Made by a program: the position numbers and the translations under genes. From assembly GCF_018704125.1 (NCBI RefSeq), contig NZ_JAGTIS010000025.1:1-43178 (forward strand): a stretch of 43,178 nucleotides of DNA, read 5' to 3'. The DNA is from Metapseudomonas boanensis (GTDB taxonomy: Bacteria; Pseudomonadota; Gammaproteobacteria; Pseudomonadales; Pseudomonadaceae). The notes under the pieces are model-generated. The model made no database searches. It was not told where the DNA came from and worked only from the letters and a program-made list of their open reading frames with translations. Shown one piece after another: positions 8,934 through 17,499 of the stretch (position 1 is the first letter of the stretch; each line of letters begins with the position of its first letter).

Positions 8934-9437
8934 TTAACGGGCGTCTTGGGGGGCAAGCTCCGCAAGCTCGGCGCGCAGTTCATCGCTGAGGGCGTCGTCC
9001 TTGAGGATGCGTTCCAGCTCATGGCGGAACGTGGCGTTGTCCAGGAGGTTGGACTTGAGGTCGCGCAGCAGATTGCGCATGGCGAGCAGGGCGCGAAGTT
9101 GCGGAATCTGTCGAGCCACCTGCTCGGGCTCGAAGTCCTTCATGCGGGAAAAAGCCAGTTCGACGGAGGATTCCGAATCGTCGTCCGCAAGCGTGTTTTC
9201 CACAGCCAGCTTCAAACAAGGGTTGAACTCGGCGAGTACGCTGTCGAAGTTGTTCTTGTTGATATCGACCTTGCCGCGTTCGGAAAGCGGACGTACTTGC
9301 CGGCCATTGCTGTAGTCCCCCATCAGCATCAACTTCAGCGGAAGTTCTACTTTCTTCTGTGCACCACCGGTGTGCAGATCAAGCTTGATGTTGACCCGTG
9401 CCTTGGGTACTTCGTTTTGGAAACTGTTCGATGCCAT
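8934..9437 (-). CDS. tssB: TssB (VipA) small sheath subunit
   Basis: The 167-residue product begins MASNSFQNEVPKARVNIKLD and contains VELPLKLMLMGDYSNG and the helical C-terminal half (DFEPEQVARQIPQL, LRALLAMRNLLRDLKSNLLD). These are diagnostic for TssB. It is the first gene of this T6SS transcription unit, and a GGAG ribosome site lies seven bases before the ATG at 9437. TssB's C-terminal helices pair with TssC to build sheath protomers in the cytoplasm. Confidence 0.96.
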   Translation of the reverse strand: MASNSFQNEVPKARVNIKLDLHTGGAQKKVELPLKLMLMGDYSNGRQVRPLSERGKVDINKNNFDSVLAEFNPCLKLAVENTLADDDSESSVELAFSRMKDFEPEQVARQIPQLRALLAMRNLLRDLKSNLLDNATFRHELERILKDDALSDELRAELAELAPQDAR

Positions 9438-9452
9438 GACTACTCCAGATAT

Positions 9453-9466
9453 CTCCCGTGCGGGAG
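9453..9466. promoter_or_regulatory. Short perfect palindrome in the tssB leader
   Basis: CTCCCG-TG-CGGGAG lies 16 bases upstream of the tssB start. In the tssB-sense RNA this gives a small hairpin followed by GGA motifs (ACGGGAGA and CTGGAGT), the second being the ribosome site. It could be an operator or an RNA control element. No function is proven. Confidence 0.35.
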
Positions 9467-9869
9467 GTCAGTGAAAGCCGTCGAGCAGGAATTCATGACC
9501 ACGGCCAAGCCCGTGCAAGGCCGTCAGTCCGATCAGAGCGAGTGAATTCCATTTCGCACTCTTTGCTGGGTTTACAGGGGGAACAACGGCAGAAGCGGTT
9601 GCTTCAGATGACACGTTGTTTTGAAGGCGATCGCCACGCTGGCGGTCCAGCAGATATCTAGGCCGATAACCGCAAGGCGGGGAAAGAGGACCGATCCGAT
9701 AAGTACAGGGGAACGGTCTGAAGCCGTCAGATTGTGCTGAGCGACTGCAACCAGCACCGTCGTTGAAGGTGGAGACGCGCGGAAAGAGCCCTCGAAGTTG
9801 CCGAAGATTCCGCACGAATTACCAAGGGAATCGATTTGCACCTGCTCTGCAAAAGGGATAGCGCTTGCC

Positions 9870-9948
9870 GGTTGGCCCCAGGGGCCACCAAAGCCCAACG
9901 ACACGGAGCAGGGCCTGCGCGTTGGGCCTCGCACAGCGAGGACCAACC
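9870..9948. repeat. Complex palindromic intergenic repeat
   Basis: Nested inverted repeats are visible. GCCCAACG (9893-9900) pairs with CGTTGGGC (9920-9927), CCTCGC-ACA-GCGAGG forms a small hairpin (9927-9941), and GGTTGG (9870-9875) pairs with CCAACC (9943-9948). From memory, sequences of this kind recur between Pseudomonas genes. No second full copy was seen in this window. Confidence 0.6.
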
Positions 9949-10000
9949 TACCAAAGCAACGTGTGGGACCGAACGCCCTCCACCAGGTGCCGTCGAGTAT

Positions 10001-10972
10001 TCAATCGGCCAGGATGATCTGATTCTTCCCGCCCCGTTTGGCCTGATACATCGCCGCATCGGCCCGCGCATAGAGGCTGTCCAGGTTGCCATCGTCGCGC
10101 AGGTTGGCCAGTCCCTGACTGACGGTCACGCTGAACTGCTTGCCCCCTGCCTGGAAGCTCAGGCGCTGCACCTCGCGCTGCAGGCGCTCGGCGATCTGCC
10201 TGGCCAGGTCCGGCGGGCAGCCTGGCAGCAGGGCGGCGAACTCCTCGCCGCCGATGCGGCCAAACAGGTCGCCACGGCGCAGGGCGTTGGTGCCGCACTG
10301 GGCGATGCGCTGCAGCACCTGGTCGCCGACCTGATGGCCATGGGTGTCGTTGATTCGCTTGAAGTCATCGACGTCGAGCAGGATGAAGGCCAGCGGGCTG
10401 CCGAACTGCACGGCATGCTCGAATGCACCCTGTGCGCATTCGAAGAAGTGCCGGCGGTTGCTGCTCTGGGTCAGGACATCAGTGGTGGCCAGACAGTGCA
10501 GCTCACCTTCCAGCTGCTTCTTCTCGGTGATGTCTTCAGCGATGCCGACCACGATGGTCGGCTGCCCCGCGCCGCCCTGCTGGCTGATGAAACACTTGTC
10601 GCTGATCCAGCGCAGCTGGCCGTCAGCGCGGATGATGCGGTACTCGCGCGCTTCAATGGCACCTTTCTCCAGCACCTCGGCGAAGCTTCGCGCGGCGTAG
10701 TCGAGATCGTCCGGGTAGATGCAGTTGCGCCACTCGCCGTAATCGGCCAGCAGCAAGGCGGCGGAGCGACCGAACAGGCGCTCGTAGGCGGGGCTGACGT
10801 AGATCACCCGCTGCGCCTCCCAGTCGAAGGCCCAAAGCACAGCATTCACGCCGCCCAGCAGGCTGCTGAAAATGCGCTCGCGCTCACTCAGCCGCTCGAC
10901 CTCGCCACGACAATGCAGCAGGGCCAGCGTCAGTCTTTCCAGTTCAGCGGAGTCTTCGACCGGGCGATCCAT
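10001..10972 (-). CDS. PAS-GGDEF diguanylate cyclase
   Basis: The 323-residue cytoplasmic protein has a short coiled start, a PAS fold (about 35-150, ending in the PAC signature GIAEDITEKK) and a GGDEF domain (about 160-320). The active-site motif GGEEF is at 241-245. An intact inhibitory RxxD site (R232-D235) lies five residues before it, so both c-di-GMP synthesis and product inhibition are expected. No membrane segment or signal peptide is seen, so the PAS domain probably senses an internal ligand or binds a partner. Length, domain order and position near an oprE-type gene fit PAO1 PA0290 (from memory). It is transcribed alone, convergent with nothing, and 75 bases from the next minus-strand gene. 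Confidence 0.92.
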   Translation of the reverse strand: MDRPVEDSAELERLTLALLHCRGEVERLSERERIFSSLLGGVNAVLWAFDWEAQRVIYVSPAYERLFGRSAALLLADYGEWRNCIYPDDLDYAARSFAEVLEKGAIEAREYRIIRADGQLRWISDKCFISQQGGAGQPTIVVGIAEDITEKKQLEGELHCLATTDVLTQSSNRRHFFECAQGAFEHAVQFGSPLAFILLDVDDFKRINDTHGHQVGDQVLQRIAQCGTNALRRGDLFGRIGGEEFAALLPGCPPDLARQIAERLQREVQRLSFQAGGKQFSVTVSQGLANLRDDGNLDSLYARADAAMYQAKRGGKNQIILAD

Positions 10973-11048
10973 TAAGCCAGTACCTCAGTGGGACCAGGCT
11001 TCGACAGATTAGGCAGGCAGAAGTGCAGCCCGCAAACCGGGCCGACGG

Positions 11049-12074
11049 TCAGGTGTGGCTGGCATGACGGGTGGCGGCGAAGCGGTTTAGCAAACCGTGC
11101 AGGACGAACACGGCGAGCAGCGTCAGGAACACAGCCGCACACACGGAACTGAAGCGATAGGCGATGGAATACACGACGTCGTGCTGCGGCGTGAGGTACT
11201 GGCCAAAGACGATAGCCAGGGTGGTCAAAGCGCCGAAGCCGATGCCCTGGTTGCCTTCGAGCACATGCAGCCGGGCGCAGCAGATGGCAGCGGTCCAGTA
11301 CAACAGAGTGACCAGCGGCAGCACATCGTAGTGGCTGTAGAGCAGCAACTGGAGCCCCAACCCTATCAGGCACCCAAGCAGGGTGCCGAGGGCGCGGATG
11401 CGACCGGCGAAGCGGATACCGTTCCAGTGCATTGGGAACAGCACGAGGATCGATGCCACCTGTGCCGACAGCGAGTCACGCAGGTCGAAGCTCTGGAACA
11501 GGATGAACGAAAGTGTCGCGATGGTCGCGCCCAGCACCGCTTCATGGCGCTGGCTGGGCAGGTCCTTGGTGGCTGGCTGGCGCGGCGTGCGCGGGTCTGC
11601 ATCGGGAAACAGGTAGAACATCAGCCAGGCGATCAACACCGTCAGCAGCGCCGCCACCAGGTTGCTGGTGACCAGGTCGTAGAGGTGGGTATCCGGGTAG
11701 CTGGCGAAGTGCAGCTGCATGGAGAGGAACACACTGCCCAGGGCGCCGAACATGAACAGCGAGCCCTGTGCCATCAGGCGAAATCGCCAGAAGAAGGCGA
11801 GAAAGGCCAGCGGAACCATCAACTGCGGGCGATCGCCGAACAGCCCGTAGATCATCAGCACTTCGAGGCTGACCACCACCGCCTGCAGCAGAAACTGGCG
11901 CACCACGTGGGCGTTGATGCTCGGCGTCAGCCCCAGCAGCAACATCGGGTAGACGCAGAAGAACGAGCCGTTGTCCCAGCCCATAAGCTTGCACAGGAAC
12001 AGGCCCAGCGTACCGCCACCGGCCAGGCGCAGACACTGGCGCAGGTCGTTCTCGGTCAGCGCCTTGCGACTCAT
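11049..12074 (-). CDS. DUF2955 multi-pass membrane protein of an efflux pair
   Basis: The 341-residue inner-membrane protein has two sets of closely spaced hydrophobic helices (roughly residues 15-155 and 185-330) separated by a polar stretch near 160-180. That is the duplicated layout of DUF2955 and related FUSC/AaeB-type transporters. It begins 15 bases after the HlyD-family gene, so the two form an operon. By analogy with AaeA/AaeB they would export aromatic acids or other small toxic compounds, but the substrate is unknown. The divergent LysR gene beyond hlyD is the likely regulator. Confidence 0.8.
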   Translation of the reverse strand: MSRKALTENDLRQCLRLAGGGTLGLFLCKLMGWDNGSFFCVYPMLLLGLTPSINAHVVRQFLLQAVVVSLEVLMIYGLFGDRPQLMVPLAFLAFFWRFRLMAQGSLFMFGALGSVFLSMQLHFASYPDTHLYDLVTSNLVAALLTVLIAWLMFYLFPDADPRTPRQPATKDLPSQRHEAVLGATIATLSFILFQSFDLRDSLSAQVASILVLFPMHWNGIRFAGRIRALGTLLGCLIGLGLQLLLYSHYDVLPLVTLLYWTAAICCARLHVLEGNQGIGFGALTTLAIVFGQYLTPQHDVVYSIAYRFSSVCAAVFLTLLAVFVLHGLLNRFAATRHASHT

Positions 12075-12089
12075 CAGTACACCCAGCCC

Positions 12090-13151
12090 TTAGTAGATGT
12101 AATGCAGCAGGCTGATCAGCGCGATCTGCAGGCGGCCGAAGGCGGCCGCCAGGCTGGAGTCGCGCGGAAACAGCTGCACCGTGGCCTTGGCACCGCTGGG
12201 CAGCGGGAATGGCAATGCCTCGCCGAGCTCCACGTGCAGGCGCTGGCGCTGGGCATCGCGCACCCAGCGGTCAGAGATTGCCGGGGCTGCAAGGTCGCCA
12301 TTGGCGTCGAGCTGACCCTCTTTCACCCCGGCGTCGATGGCACTGACGCGGGCGTCGAAGATGTGCCCGGGCAGGGCATCGAAGACCACGGACGCAGTGT
12401 CGTCCAGGCGCACATAGCGCAGGGCCTTCTCGCGGAAGTCGGCGCTGATGTCCGCCTCGTCAGCCACCAGTGCGGCCACCGACGCGCCGGCACTGACGAA
12501 GGCCCCGGGTGACAGTTGCAGGTTGCTCAGGGTGCCGGCGCGCTCGGCACGAACTTCGCTGTATTGCAGTTGCAATCGGGCCTGTTCCAGGGCATTGCGG
12601 GCCTGGCGCAGACGCAGATTGTCGTGACCTTCGGCGCCGCGCTGGGCCGCCAGCTCGCGGATGCGCGCGGTCGCTGCGGCAAGTTTGGCCTGGGCCGCCT
12701 GACGCTGGGCCTCGGTCTGCTCGAAGAGCTGCCGCGAGACATGCTGGCTCTGCACCAGGCGGCCCAGGCGCGCGGTTTCGCGCTGCAGCTCGCTGGCGCT
12801 GGCCTGGGCGGCAGCTTGATCGGCGCGCGCGGCGGCCAGGGCTGCGTCGAGCTGGCGGTTGTCCTGCGCTGCCTGCTCCAGCGCCAGTTCCGCGGCTCGC
12901 ACGGCCAGGCGAAAAGGCTCGGGATCCAGGCGAAACAGCAGGTCACCGGCCTGCACATGGCGATTGTTGGCGACGGCGACGTCCTGGACCTGGCCGCTCA
13001 CACGTGGGGCAATGCGCAGCACCGGGCGGGTAAGCTGGGCCTGGGGCGTGATGGGCATCCATAGGTCGGCTGCAAGGAAGTAGACGAACAGCAGGGCGAA
13101 CAGGGCGATGGCGACTTGGACCCGACGGGCAAATCGTTGATCCGGGGTCAT
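12090..13151 (-). CDS. HlyD-family membrane fusion protein
   Basis: A 353-residue periplasmic adaptor. It has one N-terminal membrane anchor (about 15-35, VAIALFALLFVYFLAADLW), a lipoyl/barrel-sandwich half (RIAPRVSGQVQDVAVANNRHV ... GDLLFRLDP), a long Ala/Gln/Arg-rich coiled-coil hairpin (about 80-200), the second lipoyl half (RAERAGTLSNLQLSPG) and a beta-barrel region (RLDDTASVVFDALPG). I took the ATG at 13151 because a longer frame upstream would lack an anchor at its start. It pairs with the DUF2955 permease 15 bases downstream. The 154-base gap to the divergent LysR gene should hold both promoters. Confidence 0.88.
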   Translation of the reverse strand: MTPDQRFARRVQVAIALFALLFVYFLAADLWMPITPQAQLTRPVLRIAPRVSGQVQDVAVANNRHVQAGDLLFRLDPEPFRLAVRAAELALEQAAQDNRQLDAALAAARADQAAAQASASELQRETARLGRLVQSQHVSRQLFEQTEAQRQAAQAKLAAATARIRELAAQRGAEGHDNLRLRQARNALEQARLQLQYSEVRAERAGTLSNLQLSPGAFVSAGASVAALVADEADISADFREKALRYVRLDDTASVVFDALPGHIFDARVSAIDAGVKEGQLDANGDLAAPAISDRWVRDAQRQRLHVELGEALPFPLPSGAKATVQLFPRDSSLAAAFGRLQIALISLLHYIY

Positions 13152-13305
13152 GCATACCTCAAGACAACGCGAACAGAAGGCGGGGGCAGAAACGGAGGGA
13201 ACGGCCAAGTCTCGACCCGAGCCGCTCATGGGTCGGCAGTATATTGAGCGGCGAATCGTGGATAATCCGGCGATCTAGAGAAGCAGCCTTACACAAGGAG
13301 TAACA

Positions 13306-14247
13306 ATGGACACACTGCACAGCATGCGGGTGTTCGTCCGGGTCATCGATACCGGCAGCTTTACCGCCGCGGCCCTGGCCCTGGACCTCTCCACTGCGCA
13401 GGTGTCCAGGCTGGTGTCCGATCTGGAGCAGCAGCTCGAAGCACGCCTGCTGAACCGCACCACCCGCCGCCTGGCGTTGACGGAGGTTGGCGAGCGCTAC
13501 CTGCAACGCTGCCGGCAGATCCTCGCCGAGGTGGAGGAGGCCTCCGCCGAAGCGCGCGGAGCACACCTCAAGCCCAGCGGCAGACTGCGCGTACACACCA
13601 TGACCGGGCTGGGTCTGCAGCACTTGACGACCCTGGTCGCGCGCTACAGCGAGCTGTACCCGGAAGTAGTGATCGAACTGACCCTGTCGCAGCGCACGCC
13701 GGACCTGCTGGAGGACGGCCAGGATGTGATCATCACCTTCGCGCGCGAACTACCCGACTCGCAGATGGTGGCCCAGGTGCTCGGCCCGATGTACAGCGTG
13801 ATCTGCGCAGCCCCCAGCTACCTGGCCAAGCACGGCGTCCCTCAGGACCCGGCGGACCTGCAGCAGCACCGTTACCTGCGCCTGCTGGACCCGCTCTATC
13901 ACGACAACTGGGTGCTCAATGGAGATGACGGTGAGTTCGACGTGCTGCCAGCCGAGAGCCTCCAGGTTAACGTCGCCGAGTCCCTGGCCAAGGCCGCACA
14001 GGCGGGAATGGGCTTCTGCCTGCTGCCCTCTTTCGTCGCCTGCCCGTTTCTGCGTGAAGGCAGCCTGCTACGGGTCCTGCCGGAGTATCGCTTACGCGCC
14101 CGCAATATCTACGCGATCTACCCGTCACGGCGTTTCCTCGATGCCAAGATCAAGACCTGGGTCGATTTCCTGAAAGCGGAACTGCCGCCGCTGCTGGCAC
14201 TGGACGAGGCGATCCTGGACGACTCGACCCATTGGGCCACTTGCTGA
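13306..14247 (+). CDS. LysR-family regulator of the divergent efflux pair
   Basis: The 313-residue protein has an N-terminal winged helix (about 1-60: MRVFVRVIDTGSFTAAALAL, STAQVSRLVSDLEQQLEARL) and a LysR substrate-binding domain (about 90-295). The sequence type (ARLLNRTTRRLALTEVGERY) belongs to the CrgA/aromatic-responsive branch. An AAGGAG ribosome site precedes the ATG. It is transcribed away from the hlyD-DUF2955 operon with a 154-base shared intergenic region. By the usual LysR habit it probably controls that operon in response to the exported compound. This is inference. Confidence 0.9.
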   Translation: MDTLHSMRVFVRVIDTGSFTAAALALDLSTAQVSRLVSDLEQQLEARLLNRTTRRLALTEVGERYLQRCRQILAEVEEASAEARGAHLKPSGRLRVHTMTGLGLQHLTTLVARYSELYPEVVIELTLSQRTPDLLEDGQDVIITFARELPDSQMVAQVLGPMYSVICAAPSYLAKHGVPQDPADLQQHRYLRLLDPLYHDNWVLNGDDGEFDVLPAESLQVNVAESLAKAAQAGMGFCLLPSFVACPFLREGSLLRVLPEYRLRARNIYAIYPSRRFLDAKIKTWVDFLKAELPPLLALDEAILDDSTHWATC

Positions 14248-14360
14248 TAACTGTTGCATCGCGCGAAACAGTCATTCACTGAATCCGCTATTTTTCCCCT
14301 TTGTTGCCCTCCCTAAGATGGCGCCATGTTTCGCAAGAAACCATCTGAGAGGGTCAAGAT

Positions 14361-14567
14361 ATGCAACGCAACCTTATTTTTACTGCCGTTTTCGCCGCTT
14401 TTTCGCTGTTTTTCTCGCAACTGAGCCTTGCTGAAGAATCTTCCGCCTTTGTTGCACGCAATGCAGCGCTGGAGCAGCGCGCCGCCGACGCTGCCCACCA
14501 GGAAGCCGTCGCCAAGCAGAACGCTGCCGAACAACAGTCGCAGGCTGGCAACGCCCAGGACAGCTGA
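14361..14567 (+). CDS. Small exported protein, 68 residues, unknown function
   Basis: The product begins MQRNLIFTAVFAAFSLFFSQ and has a clear signal peptide with a likely cut after SLA (about residue 24). A short, very polar tail rich in Ala, Gln and Glu follows (AALEQRAADAAHQEAVAKQN). The mature part, about 44 residues, is predicted helical with no Cys. It has its own ribosome-site-like AGAGGG and is followed by a strong terminator at 14634-14661, so it looks like a complete single-gene unit. I do not recognise a family. The start is the only ATG consistent with the signal peptide. Confidence 0.7.
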   Translation: MQRNLIFTAVFAAFSLFFSQLSLAEESSAFVARNAALEQRAADAAHQEAVAKQNAAEQQSQAGNAQDS

Positions 14568-14633
14568 GTTCCCCCCCGTTTCTCCACCTCCTGACGTTGA
14601 TGCGTGACAGCTCCTTAATCGACGTCCTGTTCA

Positions 14634-14661
14634 GGCCGCTCCTCTCGAGCGGCCTTTTTTT
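14634..14661 (+). terminator. Rho-independent terminator after the small exported protein
   Basis: An eight-base perfect stem GGCCGCTC / GAGCGGCC with a five-base loop is followed by seven T residues (14655-14661). It separates the small gene from the porin. Confidence 0.9.
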
Positions 14662-14763
14662 GCTGTCCGCGGACTACGCCAGGCGCTCTTCGGCCATGCC
14701 TCAATCCAACAAAGAGGTGTGCCGCATTGCTTTGAGCTGCCATAACCACAAGGAGCACACACC

Positions 14764-16095
14764 GTGAACGCCAAACATTTGCTCACCCCCCTCGCCCTGG
14801 CGCTACTCGCCACCCAAGCACACGCCGATGAAGCCACTAACCAGGAAGGTTTCATCGAGGGTTCGCACCTGACGGTCCAGACCCGTAACTACTACTTCAA
14901 CCGTGACCGTCGCGACAGTCAGACCCAGAACAGCCAGGAGTGGGGCCAGGGCTTCATCGGCCTGTTCAGTTCCGGCTACACCCAGGGCCCGATCGGCGTG
15001 GGCATCGACGCCTACGGCATGCTCGGCCTGAAGCTGGATGGCGGTGGCGGCACGGGCGGCTCCTCGATTCTGCCGACCACCTCGCCGACCAAGCCCGGAC
15101 TCAAGTACGGCAAGGCACCGGACGAGTTCTCCAGCGCCGGCGCAGCGCTCAAGCTGCGAGGCTTCGACAGCGAGCTGAAGCTCGGCGACCAGTTCATCAA
15201 CAATCCGGTGATCGCAGGCGGCACCACGCGCATGCTGCCGCAGACCTTCCGTGGCGTGAGCCTGGTCAACCAGAGCGTGAAAGACCTGCGCCTGGAAGGT
15301 GGCCAGGTAAGTTTCACCAAGCTCTACAACCAGAGCGGGCATCGTCGCATCGACAGCTCCTACGGCAGCTTCCCTGACGACCGCAAGAGTCACCACATCA
15401 GCTGGCTGGGCGGCACCTGGACGGGCCCCGAAGGCTTCACCAGCAGTCTCTACGCTTCCGAACTGCAGGACGTGTGGAACCAGTACTACGCCGATATGGA
15501 CTACACCTGGCAGCTCAACGACCTGGTCAGCCTCAACCCAGGCATTCATTACTACAGAACCCAGGACACCGGCGATGCGCTGCTTGGCGACATCGACAAC
15601 AACACCTACAGCGCGCACTTCGCGGTCGGCGTCGGCCACCACAAGGTCACGGCGGTGTACCAGAAGGTCAACGGCAACACCCCCTTCGACTACATCAACC
15701 AGGGCGACAGCATCTACCTGGACAACTCGCAGCAGTACTCCGACTTCAACGGTCCCAACGAGGAATCCTGGAAGCTGCAGTACGCCTACGACTTTGCCGG
15801 CCTTGGCGTCCCCGGCTTGAGTGCCATGGTCGCTTACTCGCGTGGCGAGCTGGACCTGACCAAAGTCGACCCGAACAGCCCCGGCTACAGCAGTTGGTAC
15901 AGTGTCGACGGCAAGGATGCGCGCCACTACGAGCGCGACTTCGACATCAAGTACGTGGTGCAGGAGGGCTCGGCCAAGGACCTCGCCGTGCGCGCCCGCT
16001 GGGCCAACCACCGCGGTAGCAACGGCTATAACGCCGTGGACAACGACGTGGACGAACTGCGCCTGATCGTCGACTACCCGATCGAGGTGTTCTGA
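14764..16095 (+). CDS. oprE: OprD-family outer-membrane porin (OprE-like)
   Basis: A 443-residue porin. The signal peptide ends at THA-type [12 protein letters not shown] (about residue 21/22), and an OprD-family body of alternating beta strands ends in a C-terminal Phe (PIEVF), the usual outer-membrane insertion signal. Family marks include [19 protein letters not shown], the periplasmic-turn [18 protein letters not shown] and [11 protein letters not shown] near the N-terminus, and the DFDIKYVVQ...RARWANHRG stretch near the end. The start is GTG at 14764 with an AGGAG site; no nearby ATG fits the signal peptide. Position beside desA and the c-di-GMP genes matches PAO1 oprE (PA0291), hence the symbol. 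OprD members are hard to tell apart without alignment, and the substrate is not certain. Confidence 0.88.
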   Translation: MNAKHLLTPLALALLATQAHADEATNQEGFIEGSHLTVQTRNYYFNRDRRDSQTQNSQEWGQGFIGLFSSGYTQGPIGVGIDAYGMLGLKLDGGGGTGGSSILPTTSPTKPGLKYGKAPDEFSSAGAALKLRGFDSELKLGDQFINNPVIAGGTTRMLPQTFRGVSLVNQSVKDLRLEGGQVSFTKLYNQSGHRRIDSSYGSFPDDRKSHHISWLGGTWTGPEGFTSSLYASELQDVWNQYYADMDYTWQLNDLVSLNPGIHYYRTQDTGDALLGDIDNNTYSAHFAVGVGHHKVTAVYQKVNGNTPFDYINQGDSIYLDNSQQYSDFNGPNEESWKLQYAYDFAGLGVPGLSAMVAYSRGELDLTKVDPNSPGYSSWYSVDGKDARHYERDFDIKYVVQEGSAKDLAVRARWANHRGSNGYNAVDNDVDELRLIVDYPIEVF

Positions 16096-16114
16096 AGCCA
16101 GTGCGGGAGCCTTC

Positions 16115-16211
16115 TTGTGGGTGCGAATTCATTCGCTGACCGGGCCGCAGGTTCGGCCTGCAATTTCCGGGGCAGCTGCGCTGCCCTTAGCGATTGAAAT
16201 CGCCCCCACAA
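16115..16211. repeat. Interspersed palindromic repeat, copy 1
   Basis: The ends TTGTGGG (16115-16121) and CCCACAA (16205-16211) are inverted, with inner GCGAATTCATTCGC and GCGATTGAAATCGC blocks. A related copy lies at 26364-26461 with the same end and GAATTCATT blocks. It occupies most of the gap between the porin and desA. Confidence 0.75.
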
Positions 16212-16234
16212 GGAGCAGAAGCCCCCGCGCGCAA

Positions 16235-16263
16235 ACAAAAAAGGCCGGCAAATCTGCCGGCCT
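16235..16263 (-). terminator. Terminator of desA
   Basis: On the minus strand the nine-base stem AGGCCGGCA / TGCCGGCCT with a four-base loop is followed by T6 (complement of 16237-16242). It lies 20 bases after the desA stop. Confidence 0.85.
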
Positions 16264-16283
16264 CTTTCACGGTTACTGCGTTA

Positions 16284-17468
16284 TCAGGCGGTAGCCGGGC
16301 GCAGCGAGTAAGTCTTGAGCTGCTCGGCGAAATCGCGCAGCGACTGGATGCCACTGGCCTCGGCCTCCTGCACCCAGTCCTTGATGGCAGCGAGCATGTC
16401 GTGGCCGTTGGCGCTGGTCTTCACCCAGATCTGCTGCAGCGCCAGGCGCTTCTCGTAGATCACTTTCAGGGACTGGCTCTGCTCCAGCATGGCGGCGATG
16501 CGCGCTTGATGGCGTTCGTCCAGCAGGCTGGTCTCGCGGGAGAGCAGGCGCTTGGCGCGGCGGAACGAGTGACGGACCGACGCGTCAGCCTTGGCCAGTT
16601 CCTGTTTCACCAGCGGACCGATCACCAGCTTGCGGTACTGCGCCATGATCTGGAAGCGGTTGTTAAGGATGGCCATGGCGGTGTCCATGTCCAGGTTGCC
16701 CTTGCCTTCCACGCGGTGGGCGATGGGCGCCACACGCTGCACCTTGGCCAGGCCGAACAGGCTGAACAGTTTGATCCAGGCCCAGCCCATGTCGAACTCC
16801 CACCTCTTGACGGACAGCTTGGCGGAGTTCGGGTAGGTATGGTGGTTGTTGTGCAGTTCCTCACCACCGATGAGGATGCCCCAGGGCACCAGGTTGGTGG
16901 CCGCGTCGCGGCATTCGAAGTTGCGGTAGCCGATGGCATGGCCCAAGCCATTGACGACGCCGGCGGCCCAGAGCGGAATCCAGACCATCTGCACGGCCCA
17001 GACGGTCAGGCCGAGCGCCCCGAACAAAGCGATATCGATGAGCGCCATCAGCGTCACGCCTGCAATGGGGAAGCGCGCGTAGACATTGCGCTCCATCCAG
17101 TCATCCGGGCAGTTCTTGCCATAGATGCGCAGGGTCTCTTCGTTCTTCGCCTCGATCTGGTACAGCTCGGCTCCCTTGCGCAGGACGGTCCACACCCCCT
17201 TGACCACCGGGCTGTGCGGGTCGTCGGCGGTTTCGCACTTGGCGTGGTGCTTGCGGTGGATGGCGGTCCACTCGCGGGTATTCATGGCGGTGGTCATCCA
17301 CAGCCAGAAGCGGAAAAAATGCTTGAGCGCCGGATGCAGCTCCAGAGAACGGTGCGCGGAATAGCGGTGCAGATAGACGGTAACGCTGACGATGGTGATA
17401 TGGGTCAGCACGAGAGTGACCGCCACCAGTTGCCACGGCGACAGATCGAGAAAACCGTTGTACCACAT
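16284..17468 (-). CDS. desA: DesA, acyl-lipid delta-9 fatty-acid desaturase
   Basis: The 394-residue integral membrane di-iron desaturase has three histidine boxes: HRYSAH (34-39), HRKHH (71-75) and HNNHH in the second half. Hydrophobic segments lie around 12-32, 50-62 and 150-190. It introduces a double bond into the 9-position of acyl chains already in phospholipids and so adjusts membrane fluidity. The length with the ATG at 17468 equals that of P. aeruginosa DesA (PA0286, from memory), and its neighbours match too. The C-terminal third is charged and helical, as usual for this group. Upstream lies a perfect 17-bp palindrome (17500-17516), a likely operator. The divergent gene encodes a PAS-GGDEF-EAL protein. 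Confidence 0.95.
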   Translation of the reverse strand: MWYNGFLDLSPWQLVAVTLVLTHITIVSVTVYLHRYSAHRSLELHPALKHFFRFWLWMTTAMNTREWTAIHRKHHAKCETADDPHSPVVKGVWTVLRKGAELYQIEAKNEETLRIYGKNCPDDWMERNVYARFPIAGVTLMALIDIALFGALGLTVWAVQMVWIPLWAAGVVNGLGHAIGYRNFECRDAATNLVPWGILIGGEELHNNHHTYPNSAKLSVKRWEFDMGWAWIKLFSLFGLAKVQRVAPIAHRVEGKGNLDMDTAMAILNNRFQIMAQYRKLVIGPLVKQELAKADASVRHSFRRAKRLLSRETSLLDERHQARIAAMLEQSQSLKVIYEKRLALQQIWVKTSANGHDMLAAIKDWVQEAEASGIQSLRDFAEQLKTYSLRPATA

Positions 17469-17499
17469 GGATGGTATTGCCTCGGTAGTAAGAAAACAC

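Larger units (their letters stand above)
9438..10000. other. Non-coding boundary between the T6SS and the c-di-GMP gene
   Basis: There is no convincing gene in these 560 bases. The promoter of the tssB-vgrG unit should lie here on the minus strand. I looked for a sigma-54 site (GG and GC at -24/-12) and found no good match. The right part carries a complex palindromic repeat (9870-9948). Confidence 0.6.

Noticed and set aside
9460-9800. Possible sigma-54 promoter upstream of tssB
   Set aside because: Some T6SS operons use sigma-54, so I looked for GG and GC at -24/-12 on the minus strand. The best candidates have wrong spacing.
11097-12512. Open frame of 471 codons on the plus strand across the DUF2955 and hlyD genes
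   Set aside because: His/Gln-rich shadow product that crosses two real genes and their junction.
14803-16011. Open frame of 402 codons on the minus strand opposite the porin
   Set aside because: Shadow of the oprE-type gene, with Val/Ala/Asp-rich composition and no motif.
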